NCBI GenBank assembly: GCA_028583405.1
Contig: CM053264.1
Location: forward strand, 13,392,905-13,456,904
Direction: 5' to 3'
Length of the DNA stretch: 64,000 nt
DNA from: Pogonophryne albipinna
Taxonomy: Eukaryota; Chordata; Actinopteri; Perciformes; Artedidraconidae
Below the pieces are notes generated by a model that worked only from the letters and a program-made list of their open reading frames with translations, was not told where the DNA came from and searched no databases. Made by a program: the position numbers and the translations under genes. Below are positions 1 to 32,240 of the stretch, piece after piece (within the stretch, counting starts at the first letter, position 1; each line of letters starts with the position of its first letter).

Positions 1-1844
1 TGGACGAAAGCCTGACTGGAACACATCGAAACAACTATTTAAATGCAAGAAATTACTCAACTGTTGAAAAACAACTTTTTCAATGATTTTACCTAGAAAT
101 GGGAGGTTTGATATGGGCCTGTAATTGTTCATTACTGAAGCGTCTAGATTATTCTTTTTTAAGAGCGGTTTAATGACTGCAATTTTCAGGGCCTGTGGAA
201 AAATACCTGAGTGAAGAGATTTGTTTACTATATGAAGTAGATCTGAGGCCATGCAACGAAAAACATCTTTGAAAAATCCTGTTGGAATAATATCAAGGCA
301 GCAGGAGGAGGATTTCAGAAGTTGAATAATGTCCTCTAGGTTTTTATCATTAATCTGATGGAATTGTGTCATGGTGTTTGAATTGATATTGGTGGACACA
401 GAGACAACACATTTGCTGTACCTGATGCAGAGGCACTGACTGCTTGTCTGATTTTCTGAATGTTGTCAGTGAAGGAGGCAAAATCATTGCACGCCCTGGT
501 GGATAGAAATTCCGAGGCTACTGACACTGGGGGGTTAGTTAGTCTGTCGACGGTAGCAAACAAGGCACGTGCGTTGTTTTTGTTTTTGGTAATGATGTCA
601 GAGAAGAACGATTGTCGTGCGTTTTTCAATTCCAAATAATAAAGGCCAAGTCTCTCTTTATAGATTTCAAAGTGCACCTGGAGATTTGTTTTTCGCCACC
701 TGCGTTCAGCTTTTCAACACTCTTTTTTCTCTGTTCTCACGGTCATGGCCTTTCTCCATGGAGATATTTTCTTCCCAGTCACTCCCTTTACCTTAGTTGG
801 AGCAATGGCATCTATAACATTTTTTAATTAAAATGATCTACTAGCTCATTTACTGAGATGTTAGCAGGGGCAAGTGTGGAAGAAAAATTCTGAGTAAACA
901 TTTCCCTAGTGTTTTCAGTTAAATATCGCTTTGTGGTTACCTCTTTTTGAACATTTTTGTGAACAGAAATAGAGCTCTCAAAGAAAACACAGGAATGGTC
1001 AGAGAGTGCAACATCAGTCACCACAACCTTAGAGATATTCAAACCCTTTGAGATAATTAAGTCCAGAGTGTGCCCCTTATTGTGCGTGGGCTCCGTCACA
1101 TGCTGAGTCAGTCCATAGCTATCAAGAACACAAAACAGTTCTTTAGCCCCTCTGTCCTGGGGGTTGTCAACATGGATGTTAAAATCACCAACAATGACTA
1201 GACGGTCAAAGTCAATACACACTGACAGACAGCAGTTCAGTAAAGTCATCAAAAAAGCTTGCACAGTATTTGGGTGGTCTATAGATATTTAGGAACAGAG
1301 CTCGAGAGGAGCATTTCAGCTGAAGGGCCACATATTCAAAAGAAGCAAAGTTCCCATAAGATGTCTTCCTGCATTGAAGGGAATAATTGAACAAAATAGC
1401 AACTCCACCCCCTTTCTTATGCATTCTTTCCTGACTCATAAAACTAAAGTTGGGAGGGGTTGATTCGATAAGAACAGCTGCACTGTTATTTTGTTCAATC
1501 CAAGTTTCTGTTAAAAACATAAAATCCAGATTGTGCTCAGTGATAAAATCATTGATTAAAAATGTTTTTCCTGCCAAAGACCTGACATTTAATAAAGCTA
1601 GTTTAAGTTTGTTAAACACACTATCAGTAAGATTTTTTGTGACAAGCTGTGGCTGACATGGAGTCACTGCTAAATTAGATAAACTCACACAAACGTTTGA
1701 GCGCTTCCTGTATCTAAGATGATTCACCGCTCTCAATCTATTACCTATCAACACAGATATCGGCAAAGCTACAGGCAGGCAGGGCCCCGGCATGTCCTGG
1801 AAATAGTTGAGAGTGCCATACGCCCTTGAGCCTGGACCCAGCAC
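1..1844 (-). pseudogene. Decayed LINE ORF2 (endonuclease plus start of reverse transcriptase), jockey/L2-like
   Basis: This is the remnant of a non-LTR retrotransposon polyprotein read on the minus strand and cut by the left edge of the window. From 1844 downward the frame encodes an apurinic-type endonuclease start (LALLNVRSLAGK, then LFLTETW-like FMFLTETWIEQ and KGGGVAILF). A second frame at 1264-824 carries the catalytic-core motif VIVGDFNIHVD and the downstream ALSDHS motif. A third frame at 677-369 is a linker (NNARALFATVDRLTNPP). A fourth runs from about 400 off the window edge with reverse-transcriptase motifs NYRPISNLPFLGKIIEKV and FQSGFRP. These pieces follow the normal order of a LINE ORF2 but lie in at least three frames, so the copy is frameshifted and inactive. 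The motif set fits the jockey/L2-CR1 group; I cannot assign a named family. The 677-824 stretch continues the linker without a long open frame. Confidence 0.88.
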
Positions 1845-2313
1845 ATATCAGTAAGAGTTTGTTGCGTTTTGTGCACACACATTCTTTATGAGGCTTCGGA
1901 GACTGCAGATGCTTTCTTGAAGGGAGGGGAGGTGGTTGACGTAGGCACGGTGATGGAGACGGGGGAGATGGTGCGGGGGTAGAGGACATACTGCCAGGGG
2001 GGGGAGGTGGTTGACGTAGGCACGGTGATGAAGACGGGGGAGATGGTGCGCGTCTCTGTGGTGATTTTGGTGGGCGTCGTTGAGGAGCGGGGGTAAAGGA
2101 CATGCTGCCAACCCTGCGTATCGCCTTAGTTTGGTCTTTGAACTCCAGGAAGGAATCGGTGCCAACCCTCTGTATCTCCTTCGTGTGTTCAGCGATCTCC
2201 AGGAGGGTGGGCGAGGGTGAAAGGGTGAACGGAGAGTAGAGAGAGCTGTGGGGTGAAGGAGGAGTATCCTCAGAGGTGATAGGGGGGGTGAAGGGCGGTG
2301 GAGACTCCTCCAT
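1741..2313 (-). CDS. Proline-rich ORF upstream of the LINE ORF2, possibly LINE ORF1 or 5' region
   Basis: An open frame of 190 codons starts at ATG 2313 and overlaps the start of the endonuclease frame by about 100 bases in a different frame. The product is very rich in proline and serine. It contains two related segments, one with [14 protein letters not shown] and one with [14 protein letters not shown], and two copies of a block around PCLRQPPP, so it has grown by internal duplication. No nucleic-acid binding motif is visible. Position and strand suggest it is the ORF1 or 5' region of the same retrotransposon, but open frame alone in repetitive low-complexity DNA is weak evidence for a protein. 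Confidence 0.35.
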   Translation of the reverse strand: MEESPPPFTPPITSEDTPPSPHSSLYSPFTLSPSPTLLEIAEHTKEIQRVGTDSFLEFKDQTKAIRRVGSMSFTPAPQRRPPKSPQRRAPSPPSSSPCLRQPPPPPGSMSSTPAPSPPSPSPCLRQPPPLPSRKHLQSPKPHKECVCTKRNKLLLICAGSRLKGVWHSQLFPGHAGALPACSFADICVDR

Positions 2314-2472
2314 TTGTCTCCCATAATCAAGACATTCCTCAGGCGGGTGCAGTGATAGATTTTCAAGGTTTTCTGAGCCATGTGTTGTGTCTTTCTCTTG
2401 TTTTGATTCCTCTTGTTGCTTGTCCTTGGCAGAGGGAACAGATTGATGACATAGGCAGTTGAATACGTTCGA

Positions 2473-2688
2473 GATGGATAGATGGATAGATGGATAGATG
2501 GATAGATGGATAGATGGATAGATGGATAGATGGATAGATGGATAGATGGATAGATGGATAGATGGATAGATAGATAGATAGATGGATAGATGGATAGATG
2601 GATAGATGGATAGATGGATAGATAGATAGATAGATAGATTGATAGATGGATAGATAGATAGATAGATTGATAGATGGATAGATAGATT
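2473..2688. repeat. Tetranucleotide microsatellite (GATA/GATG)n
   Basis: About 215 bases of GATA and GATG units, mostly as the 8-mer GATAGATG, with pure GATA towards the right. On the minus strand it follows directly after a retroposon 3' end (AATAAAG), so it probably grew from the tail of that retroposon. Confidence 0.95.
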
Positions 2689-2765
2689 AGTACTTTATTG
2701 ATTCCAATTTGGGAAATGTTGGCGTTGCAGCAGCATAAAAACCAAGGCAATGTACATAAGAGAAA
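2689..2765 (-). mobile_element. Retroposon 3' end ending in AATAAAGTA plus (CTAT)n tail
   Basis: On the minus strand the sequence reads TTTCCCAAATTGGAATCAATAAAGTA and then runs into the tetranucleotide tract. The same kind of end, GGGATCAATAAAG, occurs at 9353-9430 on the minus strand, and a related end (GGGGACAAATAAAG) occurs near 47320 on the plus strand. This is a common fish retroposon 3' end whose tail seeds microsatellites. Only the end is present, and I cannot name the family. Confidence 0.55.
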
Positions 2766-8360
<5,595 letters not shown>

Positions 8361-9352
8361 AGGGCACAGGGGCGCAGTGTGTAAACACCTCAGCTAATGT
8401 GGTTTTGCTCACCTCTGCTGTGACACTTTCATATTTCAGCTAGCTGCATTTATTTGGGATGATAAAGACCAGAGGAAGGTTAACAGATGAGAGGCAGCAC
8501 AACGTAAAATGATTGTGTTGCAGCACATGCAGGTAAAATCAACATATTTTCCATATTAAGACAGAATTGTGATGGGGTTAAATGCATACGGTACAGAGAT
8601 GGCAGCCAAATAGCAGAGCCATAGTGACTAAAATCCGTTTTTTTCTGCTGGCAGTGATGCTCCCACACAACAGACGGGACTCCCAGCTCACAGCCTGCAG
8701 GGTGGAGCTGTCTCACTGTAAAACAAAACGCTGCCAGCGACACACAGAGTCCAATCACTCTGTCACAGAGGGGAGAGCTGATGCACAACGCTGCTGCTTT
8801 CCCATTTTTGTAGAGAAATTAGCAGTGCTGCCATGTTGGGAAAGCAGCCCGAAGGCTTGGAGATGATGCCTTGGGACCAAGAGGGGGTCTGTTCACACTG
8901 AAAGATGGAAATGTGGTGCATTGTGAAGCCTGCAGGGAAATCTTTTCTCCATCTTCTCATAATGTGTTTTCTCTGCTATAATAAGTGTGTGTATTGTTCT
9001 CAGATAATAAGGGGAAACTACCAAAGCAGCACTGGGTTTATTGGCTTTCCAAATTTGATTGCTTCTAGAGAAACAAACATGGGTGACTCGATCAATACCT
9101 GCGCACAATGTTCAGCTAGTATGCAGGAAGAGGGATACTTCTCTGTAGGAACTAAGATAACATATAATGATGATAATGAGACGTGTTGATACAGGAGTCA
9201 TTATAATTTTTGAGTATCTTTTTATTTATTATACACAAAAACCAAAGAAAACCAATATTGCTGCAGTAAAATGCTCCTTAAAAAGACAATGGGTCTGCTT
9301 CTGGCAAACAGGGAGATGACTTCATTGTTGCCTTCCTTTCTTTTTTTAATTA
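8361..9352. other. Non-coding interval upstream of rnd3
   Basis: Nothing recognisable apart from short open frames. It could hold distal rnd3 regulatory sequence, but no specific site can be supported. Confidence 0.5.
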
Positions 9353-9435
9353 GATGTACTTTATTGATCCCACATTGGACAACTGTTGCATCTGCATGTT
9401 CACAAGGGATTGCACATGAGTTAAAATAGAAAATA
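9353..9435 (-). mobile_element. Retroposon 3' end fragment (GGGATCAATAAAG type)
   Basis: The plus strand reads TGTACTTTATTGATCCCACA, the reverse of a retroposon 3' end, about 300 bases upstream of the rnd3 promoter. It shares CAATAAAG and the GGGA context with the end at 2689-2765. Confidence 0.5.
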
Positions 9436-9654
9436 AACATGAACCGACACAGTACAAAATATACAGAATTAGTTAGAATACACTAAAGAAACGTAAGAGA
9501 CCAACTTACAAAGTATAAACATTGGATACTTTCATTGTCAAATGTCCTATAAATCCTTGAAATTGTCGTATGTGTCTCTTTATGTCTTCCTACACGTATA
9601 AAATATAGTACAAGTTTGTATTGTATGTTAATAGCTGTGGTTATTGGACTGTCC

Positions 9655-9770
9655 AAACGGGGGCGCCCTGCTGGAGGCCACGCGCTGCAGGAGGGAGGCG
9701 CGCGCGTCATCCGGTCAGGCTCGTGAGATGTTATAAATAGAGGCCAGTGTCTTTCACCGGCTCAGAGCAG
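9655..9770 (+). promoter_or_regulatory. rnd3: rnd3 core promoter with TATA box
   Basis: A TATAAATAG box at 9732-9740 lies 131 bases upstream of the rnd3 start codon, which predicts transcription starting near 9760-9765. Just upstream, 9655-9720 is GC-rich and CpG-dense (GGCGCGCGCGTCATCC), unlike the AT-rich flank. A reverse CCAAT element (ATTGG) lies near 9645. A GGGCGCCCTGCTGG segment at 9661-9674 resembles the CTCF core. The transcription start is inferred, not observed. Confidence 0.65.
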
Positions 9771-9870
9771 CGGAGAAACCGGAGGAGGCGCAACATAAAG
9801 GAGACGCTTCTGCAGCTTGTCTACGCCTCCTGATTGGACTTTTATTTTAATTTTGTTCCGGTTGAAATCA
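9763..9870 (+). other. rnd3: Predicted rnd3 5' untranslated region
   Basis: Between the inferred start about 30 bases after the TATA box and the ATG at 9871. It has no upstream ATG in the part read. The codons just before the ATG are open in frame back to about 9817, but no ATG precedes 9871, and 9871 gives the MKERR start known from Rnd proteins. Confidence 0.55.
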
Positions 9871-21623
<11,753 letters not shown>

Positions 21624-22877
21624 CTGATCGGACCGAGGGGGATCAGACTGATGAGGACAGAGCTCAGTGCAAGCAGGAAGCGAAGGGCCGACGCTCTTCC
21701 CTGCATGCGAAAGACCCCTTATTTGTCTGGAAAAGGGGGTTTAATAAGCTTCAAATCGTGTACATGTTACTGGAATACTCAAAGCGTAGTAGCGTCCCAA
21801 GCTCCACCAGAAGAGGAAGATATCTGTCAGCGAGATACCTGCGAGGGGAAGCGCCCTCCTCGGATAGCGGATGTGTTCGAGGTGTTTCCACACAAGCAGG
21901 AAATGAGCAGGATGGGTGATGTCATTAGGAAACGCTCATCATGTAGAGGAAGGGGTTTTTAAAACGTGGTTTGCTTCCCAGGATAGGAGCTGCTGTTTGT
22001 GCCGGAACAAAGACTCGTTGCTCGGAGGGTTTAAACACCAACTCGTCACCGTAGTTTGGAAGTGATTCACCCTCACCCCCTCCTTGTGCAGAGGACAAGA
22101 GGAATGACCTCGTCCTGCACACTCTGACGCTGTTTGTCCCCCCCCTGTCTCTGATATGTTGTCGGTATAATGTGAAGTCATTGGTGTGTAACTGCATCAT
22201 TGTTTTATTTTAGCTCCATCCTGATTATTGAGTCTGTAGCAGCCATTCTGTGCCCGTTTATTTCACGGATATACATGTAAAGACTCCCTGAAGATAGATT
22301 CTCCACACTGATGGCTTTATTAACTCCTCTGTGTCATACTGGGCCGCAACAAGCTAACTTTAGCAACGCCTCCAGGATTTGGCCAACAATGTGATAAACA
22401 AATGCAGTTAGAAAAACATAACTTGCATAACACGTTTTAAAAACCTTAATGAAGCCTTAATGGGCTAAAAAGCGTCAGTGGGCCAACAAACGTGAAGTGA
22501 AAAATGGGAGTAATTGTGTAAAATGACAGCCAGTTTGAGCCATGACTCATTCTCCCAATGCACTTTTAGGGAGGGAGTGGAAATGTAAGCAACAATTCAA
22601 ACTGGTTTGTTAGGAGCTGACAACACCAGAGCTCTCTGCTTTGCATTTCCTGAAGTGTTCAGACTCTTATAAAGACTCGGTCACACCTGAAACAATTAAT
22701 AGATAATAATTAATAGGACTAAACGACTAATTGAGAAAATAATCAGCGAATGGAAGAGTTGTCGTAAATATGGACAGCTTTACCCGTTCATATGTAATGA
22801 CTTGTGATCGGAAAGCACCACATTTACCACCTTGATTTGTCTACATTGCTATAAACTGATTTAAATGCAGGAAACTG

Positions 22878-22883
22878 AATAAA
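22878..22883 (+). terminator. rnd3: Possible alternative rnd3 polyadenylation signal
   Basis: AATAAA within GAAACTGAATAAAAGGAGG, without a strong G/U-rich element just downstream. It is weaker than the site at 23278. Confidence 0.3.
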
Positions 22884-23277
22884 AGGAGGCCGAAATAACA
22901 TCGTTAACTTGTTTTTTGCGAAGATGAGGAACGTATTGACATGGTTTGAAACATATAAGTGTTTGGCTTTCATTTGAAAACTAACTATTTTCTAGGCTAT
23001 TAAGAAACAGTGTTGTGTACATTAGTGTTATTTCCTCTCAGCAGTGCAATTAAGAAGCTGTTTAAATATCAAAGGTCTTGATGCACTTTTAATGTAACCT
23101 CCCAATTATCTTGTCACATTTTTACAGCTCAGTGGCCCGAATCTAATCGTGATTTCCTAATCTGTCGTCTTCTCCCCGTGTACATTATCATGTTCCCTTG
23201 AATGTTGATGTCACCTTCAAATGTCTTTGCCAATGTTGTTGCTGCAATATTTATTGAATTATATATTTTCCCTTTAG

Positions 23278-23283
23278 AATAAA
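23278..23283 (+). terminator. rnd3: rnd3 polyadenylation signal AATAAA
   Basis: AATAAA followed about 20 bases later by a G/U-rich element (GAGTGTGTTTTCTGTTC, about 23303-23318), the standard arrangement for cleavage near 23295-23302. Confidence 0.75.
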
Positions 23284-23318
23284 TGCAAATGGAATTGAAG
23301 AGGAGTGTGTTTTCTGTT

Positions 23319-24723
23319 CATTGAGAGAGAAATGATCGACAGGTTTTCAAAGTCAATGGGTTTTTATGGTGTTTATTTTTGTTAGAAACCTGAAATAACG
23401 TGCACAAAACAAGCGTGGGAGATTTTAGCGACATTGAATACGTTTGTAAATAACCCACTTATGAATTAAGCTTATATATGTGTCCTAAAAAAGTTAATTT
23501 ATCATCAAGTGCCCAGGGGCCCTTGAGCAAAGAGGGCCCTCAGTGACAAGATGAAAAAAATTATTTTGATTATACATTTTTTTCGGGCACAACCTCACTC
23601 ATCATACATCGTTTTAAATGACTCACTCTTCGCCTTAAATAACACAGCTTTTCTATAGGGTCAAATTAATATATTTTCTAAACCGTCTCTGTACTGTAGG
23701 TCTCACTCAAGCCCCCAGGAAGTGCGCCGGACTCTGATGAGAATATTCGTTGTGGCCAAACGGCAGTACTACACCTCCGTTAGGTTGCTGGGCCCGGAAA
23801 CACTTTTTCCCATTGACTTACATTGGGAAAGCATGGTCTGTAAATCGTTGGATAATTTTTTTTAAACTACCCAGTATGAACGTTTGTATAGCCCTTATTA
23901 AAAACATTCAGTCCTCAAGTTGTAAAATGTGCTAATAACATTATTCTGAGAGTGATTTTCCTCAGCATTATGAAGGCGCATCTAACCCACGGGACCGCGC
24001 CGCCCGGCACGTTCGTAACTAATAAAACTCCTTGTGTACTTGTACAGCCAGCCAGTCATATGTTGGCATTAAGTGGGGTGCTGCTCTGAGCCATACACTG
24101 TCCTGGGATCGTATCCATTGTATCTTTGTCTTGTGATTTTTGACTGAAAGGGCAAAAGGCTAGACCTACTTTGGTTGAACTATGTGGCTGAGTCCCTGCT
24201 TTTGACAAATAGGCCATGCTAGATTGACTGAAAATTCTAAATATTGGTCATGTTGGTATGATTGGGTAGGCGTGGTGTTACTTGTTGGTACGTGGGTTGG
24301 GGGGGGGGGGGGCCATGAGCGCTCAGTGCCCAGGGGCCCCTGGAGGTACTAATCCGGCCTTGCTTCTAGGTATCAAAAACCTGTGCCGTAAAGCTTAATG
24401 TCACCAGAAGTTATTACAAACACACATTTTTGGTCCTACAAATCAAAACGTTTGAAAAGTTACACAAGAGGAGAAACACTAACTTCCTCATTTAAAACAG
24501 GAAATGTCTTGTGAAAATACACATATTAGGATTTCACCATCAATTCAACGGATATGTGTTTTGCTATAGCTTTTAATCTGACTAGCACAAAGGACACACC
24601 TGTGATGAGTTGATTGCACAGGTGCAGCAGATATAATGCTCGTTAGTCTCTGCTCTGTAAACCTCAGACATGACGGTGAGTTTTAGTCTTTGTTTGCTCT
24701 ATCAAAAGCTTTATGTGGCCAGT
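23319..24723. mobile_element. Gene-free interval with fragments of a dispersed DNA-transposon-like repeat
   Basis: Segments AGTGCCCAGGGGCCCTTGAG (about 23510) and GTGCCCAGGGGCCCCTGGAG followed by TAATCCGGCCTTG (24328-24364) look like the two sides of one repeat. Between them, 23740-23860 contains CCCATTGACTTACATTGGGA, a phrase frequent in fish repeats. A (G)13 run is at about 24299. No open frame of note. The element family is not assigned. Confidence 0.35.
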
Positions 24724-28330
<3,607 letters not shown>

Positions 28331-28453
28331 GGATGAACTGTTATGGCAAAAGCATCAACTCGATTGAGCGGGAATGATCATCCATCACTCATATATTGCT
28401 TTCTATGTGCAATCCAGCGCCTGAAATTGAACCGGGTCTCACCTCGCCCACAG

Positions 28454-29415
28454 TCTCTTCTACATCAACATGTGTCCCCTCTTCTTCATGTCTCTTCTAC
28501 ATCAACATGTGTCCCCTCTTCCTCATGTCTCTTCTACATCAACACGTGTCCCCTCTTCTCCATGTCTCTTCTACATCAACATGTGTCCCCTCTTCTCCAT
28601 GTCTCTTCTACATCAACATGTGTCCCCTCTTCTTCATGTCTCTTCTACATCAACATGTGTCCCCTCTTCTTCATGTCTCTTCTACATCAACATGTGTCCC
28701 CTCTTCTTCATGTCTCTTCTACATCAACATGTGTCCCCTCTTCTTCATGTCTCTTCTACATCAACATGTGTCTCCTCTTCTTCATGTCTCTTCTACATCA
28801 ACATGTGTCCCCTCTTCTTCATGTCTCTTCTACATCAACATGTGTCCCCTCTTCTTCATGTCTCTTCTACATCAACATGTGTCCCCTCTTCTTCATGTCT
28901 CTTCTACATCAACATGTGTCCCCTCTTCTCCATGTCTCTTCTACATCAACATGTGTCCCCTCTTCTCCATGTCTCTTCTACATCAACATGTGTCCCCTCT
29001 TCTCCATGTCTCTTCTACATCAACATGTGTCCCCTCTTCTTCATGTCTCTTCTACATCAACATGTGTCCCCTCTTCTTCATGTCTCTTCTACATCAACAT
29101 GTGTCCCCTCTTCTTCATGTCTCTTCTACATCAACATGTGTCCCCTCTTCTCCATGTCTCTTCTACATCAACATGTGTCCCCTCTTCTTCATGTCTCTTC
29201 TACATCAACATGTGTCCCCTCTTCTCCATGTCTCTTCTACATCAACATGTGTCCCCTCTTCTCCATGTCTCTTCTACATCAACATGTGTCCCCTCTTCTT
29301 CATGTCTCTTCTACATCAACATGTGTCCCCTCTTCTTCATGTCTCTTCTACATCAACATGTGTCCCCTCTTCTTCATGTCTCTTCTACATCAACATGTGT
29401 CCCCTCTTCTTCATG
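28454..29415. repeat. 37-bp minisatellite, exactly 26 copies
   Basis: The unit starts TCTCTTCTACATCAACATGT and ends GTCCCCTCTTCTTCATG. Copies differ mainly at one base near the end (TTCTTC or TTCTCC), with single variants in copies 2, 3 and 9. Because 37 is not a multiple of three and the unit has no stop in any forward frame, all three forward frames are open for 330-380 codons with a 37-residue period. These open frames are not evidence for a protein. Confidence 0.97.
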
Positions 29416-29577
29416 TCTTTGTCTTGTTACCATTAGCCAATCAGCAACCAAGGTAACCCCCCCCCCCACACACACACACCTTATCACCTGAATCTCCTCC
29501 TAGAGCACCATTGAGTTCTTTGTAACCAAATATCTCTCAGAGGGACGTGGGGAGGGGCTCCTTATTTTCATCTACAC

Positions 29578-30157
29578 CACATGTGTCAAACTCGAGGCCC
29601 GGGGGCCAAATCAGGCCCTTAGTGGATTTAATTTCGGCCCGCAGGATAATTTCTAATTCCTATTAGATCTGGCCCGCCGGTATATTGCACGCACACCTTC
29701 ACTCCATCCTGAGGGTCTCCTCAGCTCAGAGCCTGAGCCCAAACATTGATGACCTCTCACCCAAGATGAGACGCCAAGTATCTGAACTAGCATCACAGAG
29801 CAGCACACTGACTTTAATGGATGTTTCCTTCTGCACTCTCTCTCTCACGACAACAGGGCATGTTTGGTTTTCTCTTTGAGGGAGATAGTTTTGTTGAAGC
29901 TGTTGTTGGCCTGTGGGAAAATGTAATCATAAGAAATGACTCTGGAAAAGCTGCAGATCGAGCCATAAGAAATGAATGCAACTGATTATTTAATGTTGTT
30001 TTTATAGACAATAATTGAAGCTTTGTTAGTTCCAGGTTTAATATGTGCAATAAGTTCATTTCAGTAAGTTTTGCAATAAACATTGAACCAGTCCGGCCCT
30101 TGACTAGCACCCATTTTTTTATTTTGGCCCACTGTGTATTTGAGTTTGACCCCCCTG
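29578..30157 (+). mobile_element. hAT-family DNA transposon remnant with terminal repeats and 8-bp target duplication
   Basis: The left end CACATGTGTCAAACTC and the right end GAGTTTGACCCCCCTG are inverted repeats of 16 bases, equal at 13 of 16. They are flanked by ATCTACAC (29570-29577) and ATCTAAAG (30158-30165), an 8-bp target duplication with two changes. The GGCCCGGGGGCCAAAT and CTGGCCCGCCGG phrases are typical of this group. At 29685-29790 the plus strand encodes HSILRVSSAQSLSPNIDDL, like the extreme C-terminus of Charlie-type hAT transposases, so the element is an internally deleted copy that kept a transposase tail. Confidence 0.8.
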
Positions 30158-30331
30158 ATCTAAAGTAACAGACAGAGAATCAGCACTTTTGAAACAGGGC
30201 TGAAACAGAGGGGATTATGGGATGCTGCAATGATCTGTTTGGTGTTTCAGACAAACACTTCAGAGACATGTTTTGTATATAACTGAGACCTATAATATAT
30301 TGAGGAAAACAGTATAATAGGTGACCTTTAA

Positions 30332-32240
30332 GATCTCTAAAATGTAAATGCAGGCTTCTCTAAGTTGTGTAAGCAGCCGGTAACCTCCACCCCCCCCCCC
30401 CCCCCCTTAGTTTACCATTATCCTGCAAGACCAGCTGGGACGGACACAGACTGCGAGCGTGGAGATCAATAGGTCTAAACTGGTGCTGCATTGTTTCCTC
30501 ACAATCCTCCTGCTCAAACAATCCGTCATGCACAGCTGTAAAGTAGAGACACGCCGAAAGACAAAACAATGGGTGTATTTTTACAGAAGAAAAACCCTTG
30601 TGCTGGATTGAAGGTCTTGAGAAAGCAGGATGAAGAGAAGAACGTGTTCCCCGTGGCTCAGAGGCGTGCAGACGGCTTGAGTTTAATGACACGGCTTTGG
30701 TTCATTATGAATGAACTGCTGCAACGTGGGGGGAAATGTGGCTTCATCTAATATGCTGACACACAGGGCGAGGTAACAGTGCAGCGCCTTGCGTGCAAGA
30801 ATCACACAATGCTTCAGATTTATGAGGCAAAAAATGGGAATCACGTCTGAAATGTGCTTCTTTTAATCACATGTTAGGCTTGGAGATGCACATTGTAAAC
30901 ATTACACTGTGGAAATGCATGTAAACATGTTCCCAAGTGTCAAGATGTTCTCAAATGCGCTATAGGGATTGTCCTTTGTAGAAAAGACAGACGAAAATAC
31001 AGATTTAAACGTAATCTTTGTTATTTAAAGTGCCACAAAACCTACAGTGTTTCTCTGTGACATTAAATATTCATGACCAAATAAGCAACAATCAAAGTAA
31101 GAGTTTAAGTTCATATATTATTTATAAGACTTTGAGCTAAGCCAAATAAGACAGTAGCATTTCCCCTTAATATAGCCTATATTGAATTTAGCAAAGGCAA
31201 GCTTTTTGTTTCGATGTTATTTTCACTTTAACACGTTAAAAACAACTCTAAGAACTTTGCTCATTTCAACTAATGAGTGGACTTTGTACTAGTAGTCAAA
31301 ACATCTTTTTGTAATGCAGATTAACATTTCTTTTCTTTGGCTCTCCTCCATGGGGGGTTGTGTTTGCACAGGACTGTGGGAACAACAGGAACGTTTTCTC
31401 ATGCGTCTCGGTTGAGTTTTTTCTGCAGAGAGTCTGCCAAATCACCAGAAAAGTTCCGGACTCATGTTTTGTCGGCTACAGTTTGTAGTTTTTGGGCTGT
31501 TTTGACGATAAAACTACGTTAAATACTTGATTTTTTCCCCACACGAGGTCTTTATCTTCCGGTGAACTGCATGGATTCCCTCGTCTTCCTCCTCTCCGCT
31601 CCATATGTCTGATGCTCACCGTCCAGACCGCTGACCTCCTGCTACTCTGCTCCATCTGCTCTTTCTGGTCAGGGGCCAAACCCAACACATGTCTGAGCAT
31701 GTTGTCAGGAGCGAGGTCCGCTTAGACTCTCAATGTATCTTCTTCACACATCAGTCAACATCGTGCATGCTACCAGTGAGCTGCAGCCGATCATCCACTG
31801 GGGACAAACCATTTATTTGTTGTGCAACAAGACGATTTCACATCTGAATCCATATCAATTTGAACACGTTGCAATTTTACTTTAAAAGTAGGACATAAGC
31901 TCGATGTTGATTATATCAAAATTGCAGTTTTGATCAAACCCTAATTGACTTTATTAGCCGTCTTTCCATCTGCTTTTCAAGTGCACCAAGTCGACGTCCC
32001 AACTTTAAGCTTTGACCTAAAGCGACTCTACACAAAAGTCGTTTTTAAAATGTCCACTTTCGATCCACACAGTCTTTAGATTGCCGTGAAATGTTATACA
32101 AGCATGCATGGTTCCCAGAGGACATTTGCTGATCAAGTGCTAGTATCACTGATCATAATTCCATTGTTGAGGTCGACTAGAATAGATTTATATTGTGCAA
32201 TTTTCCAAACTCACATTGGTTTCTCAAACAGCATCTCTGT
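30332..32240. other. Non-coding interval, no gene seen
   Basis: Contains a (C)n run at about 30391-30407 and the dispersed repeat copy at 32077-32122. Open frames are short and unrecognised. Confidence 0.55.

Larger units (their letters stand above)
21624..23300 (+). other. rnd3: rnd3 3' untranslated region (predicted)
   Basis: About 1.7 kb from the stop codon to the likely cleavage site. The distal part is AU-rich (CTGCAATATTTATTGAATT near 23243). Two matches to the miR-17-family seed target GCACTTT occur, at 22560-22566 and 23083-23089. An upstream AATAAA at 22878 could give a shorter form. Confidence 0.7.
28331..30331 (-). mobile_element. Old MITE (TTAAAGGTCACCTATTAT end) interrupted by a minisatellite and an hAT insertion
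   Basis: On the minus strand the right end reads TTAAAGGTCACCTATTATAC and continues through TATTGAGGTCTCAGTTATAT-like sequence and a CTGAAACAGAGG block to the hAT insertion. The sequence left of the hAT (29429-29577, with GAGAGATATTTGG and GGGGAGGGGCTCC motifs) reads as the continuation of the same element. This end is one of the commonest MITE ends in fish. The left boundary is uncertain; the minisatellite at 28454 seems to lie inside the element. Confidence 0.5.

Noticed and set aside
1848..2750. 300-codon minus-strand frame rich in SIYLSIH
   Set aside because: Mostly translation of the GATA/GATG microsatellite joined to an alternative frame of the proline-rich ORF.
9817..9870. Earlier start for rnd3 at 9817
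   Set aside because: It would need a TTG start; ATG 9871 gives the N-terminus typical of Rnd proteins.
28343..29491. A 382-codon open frame and two overlapping ones
   Set aside because: Produced by a stop-free 37-bp tandem unit; three frames are equally open, so none has evidence of coding.
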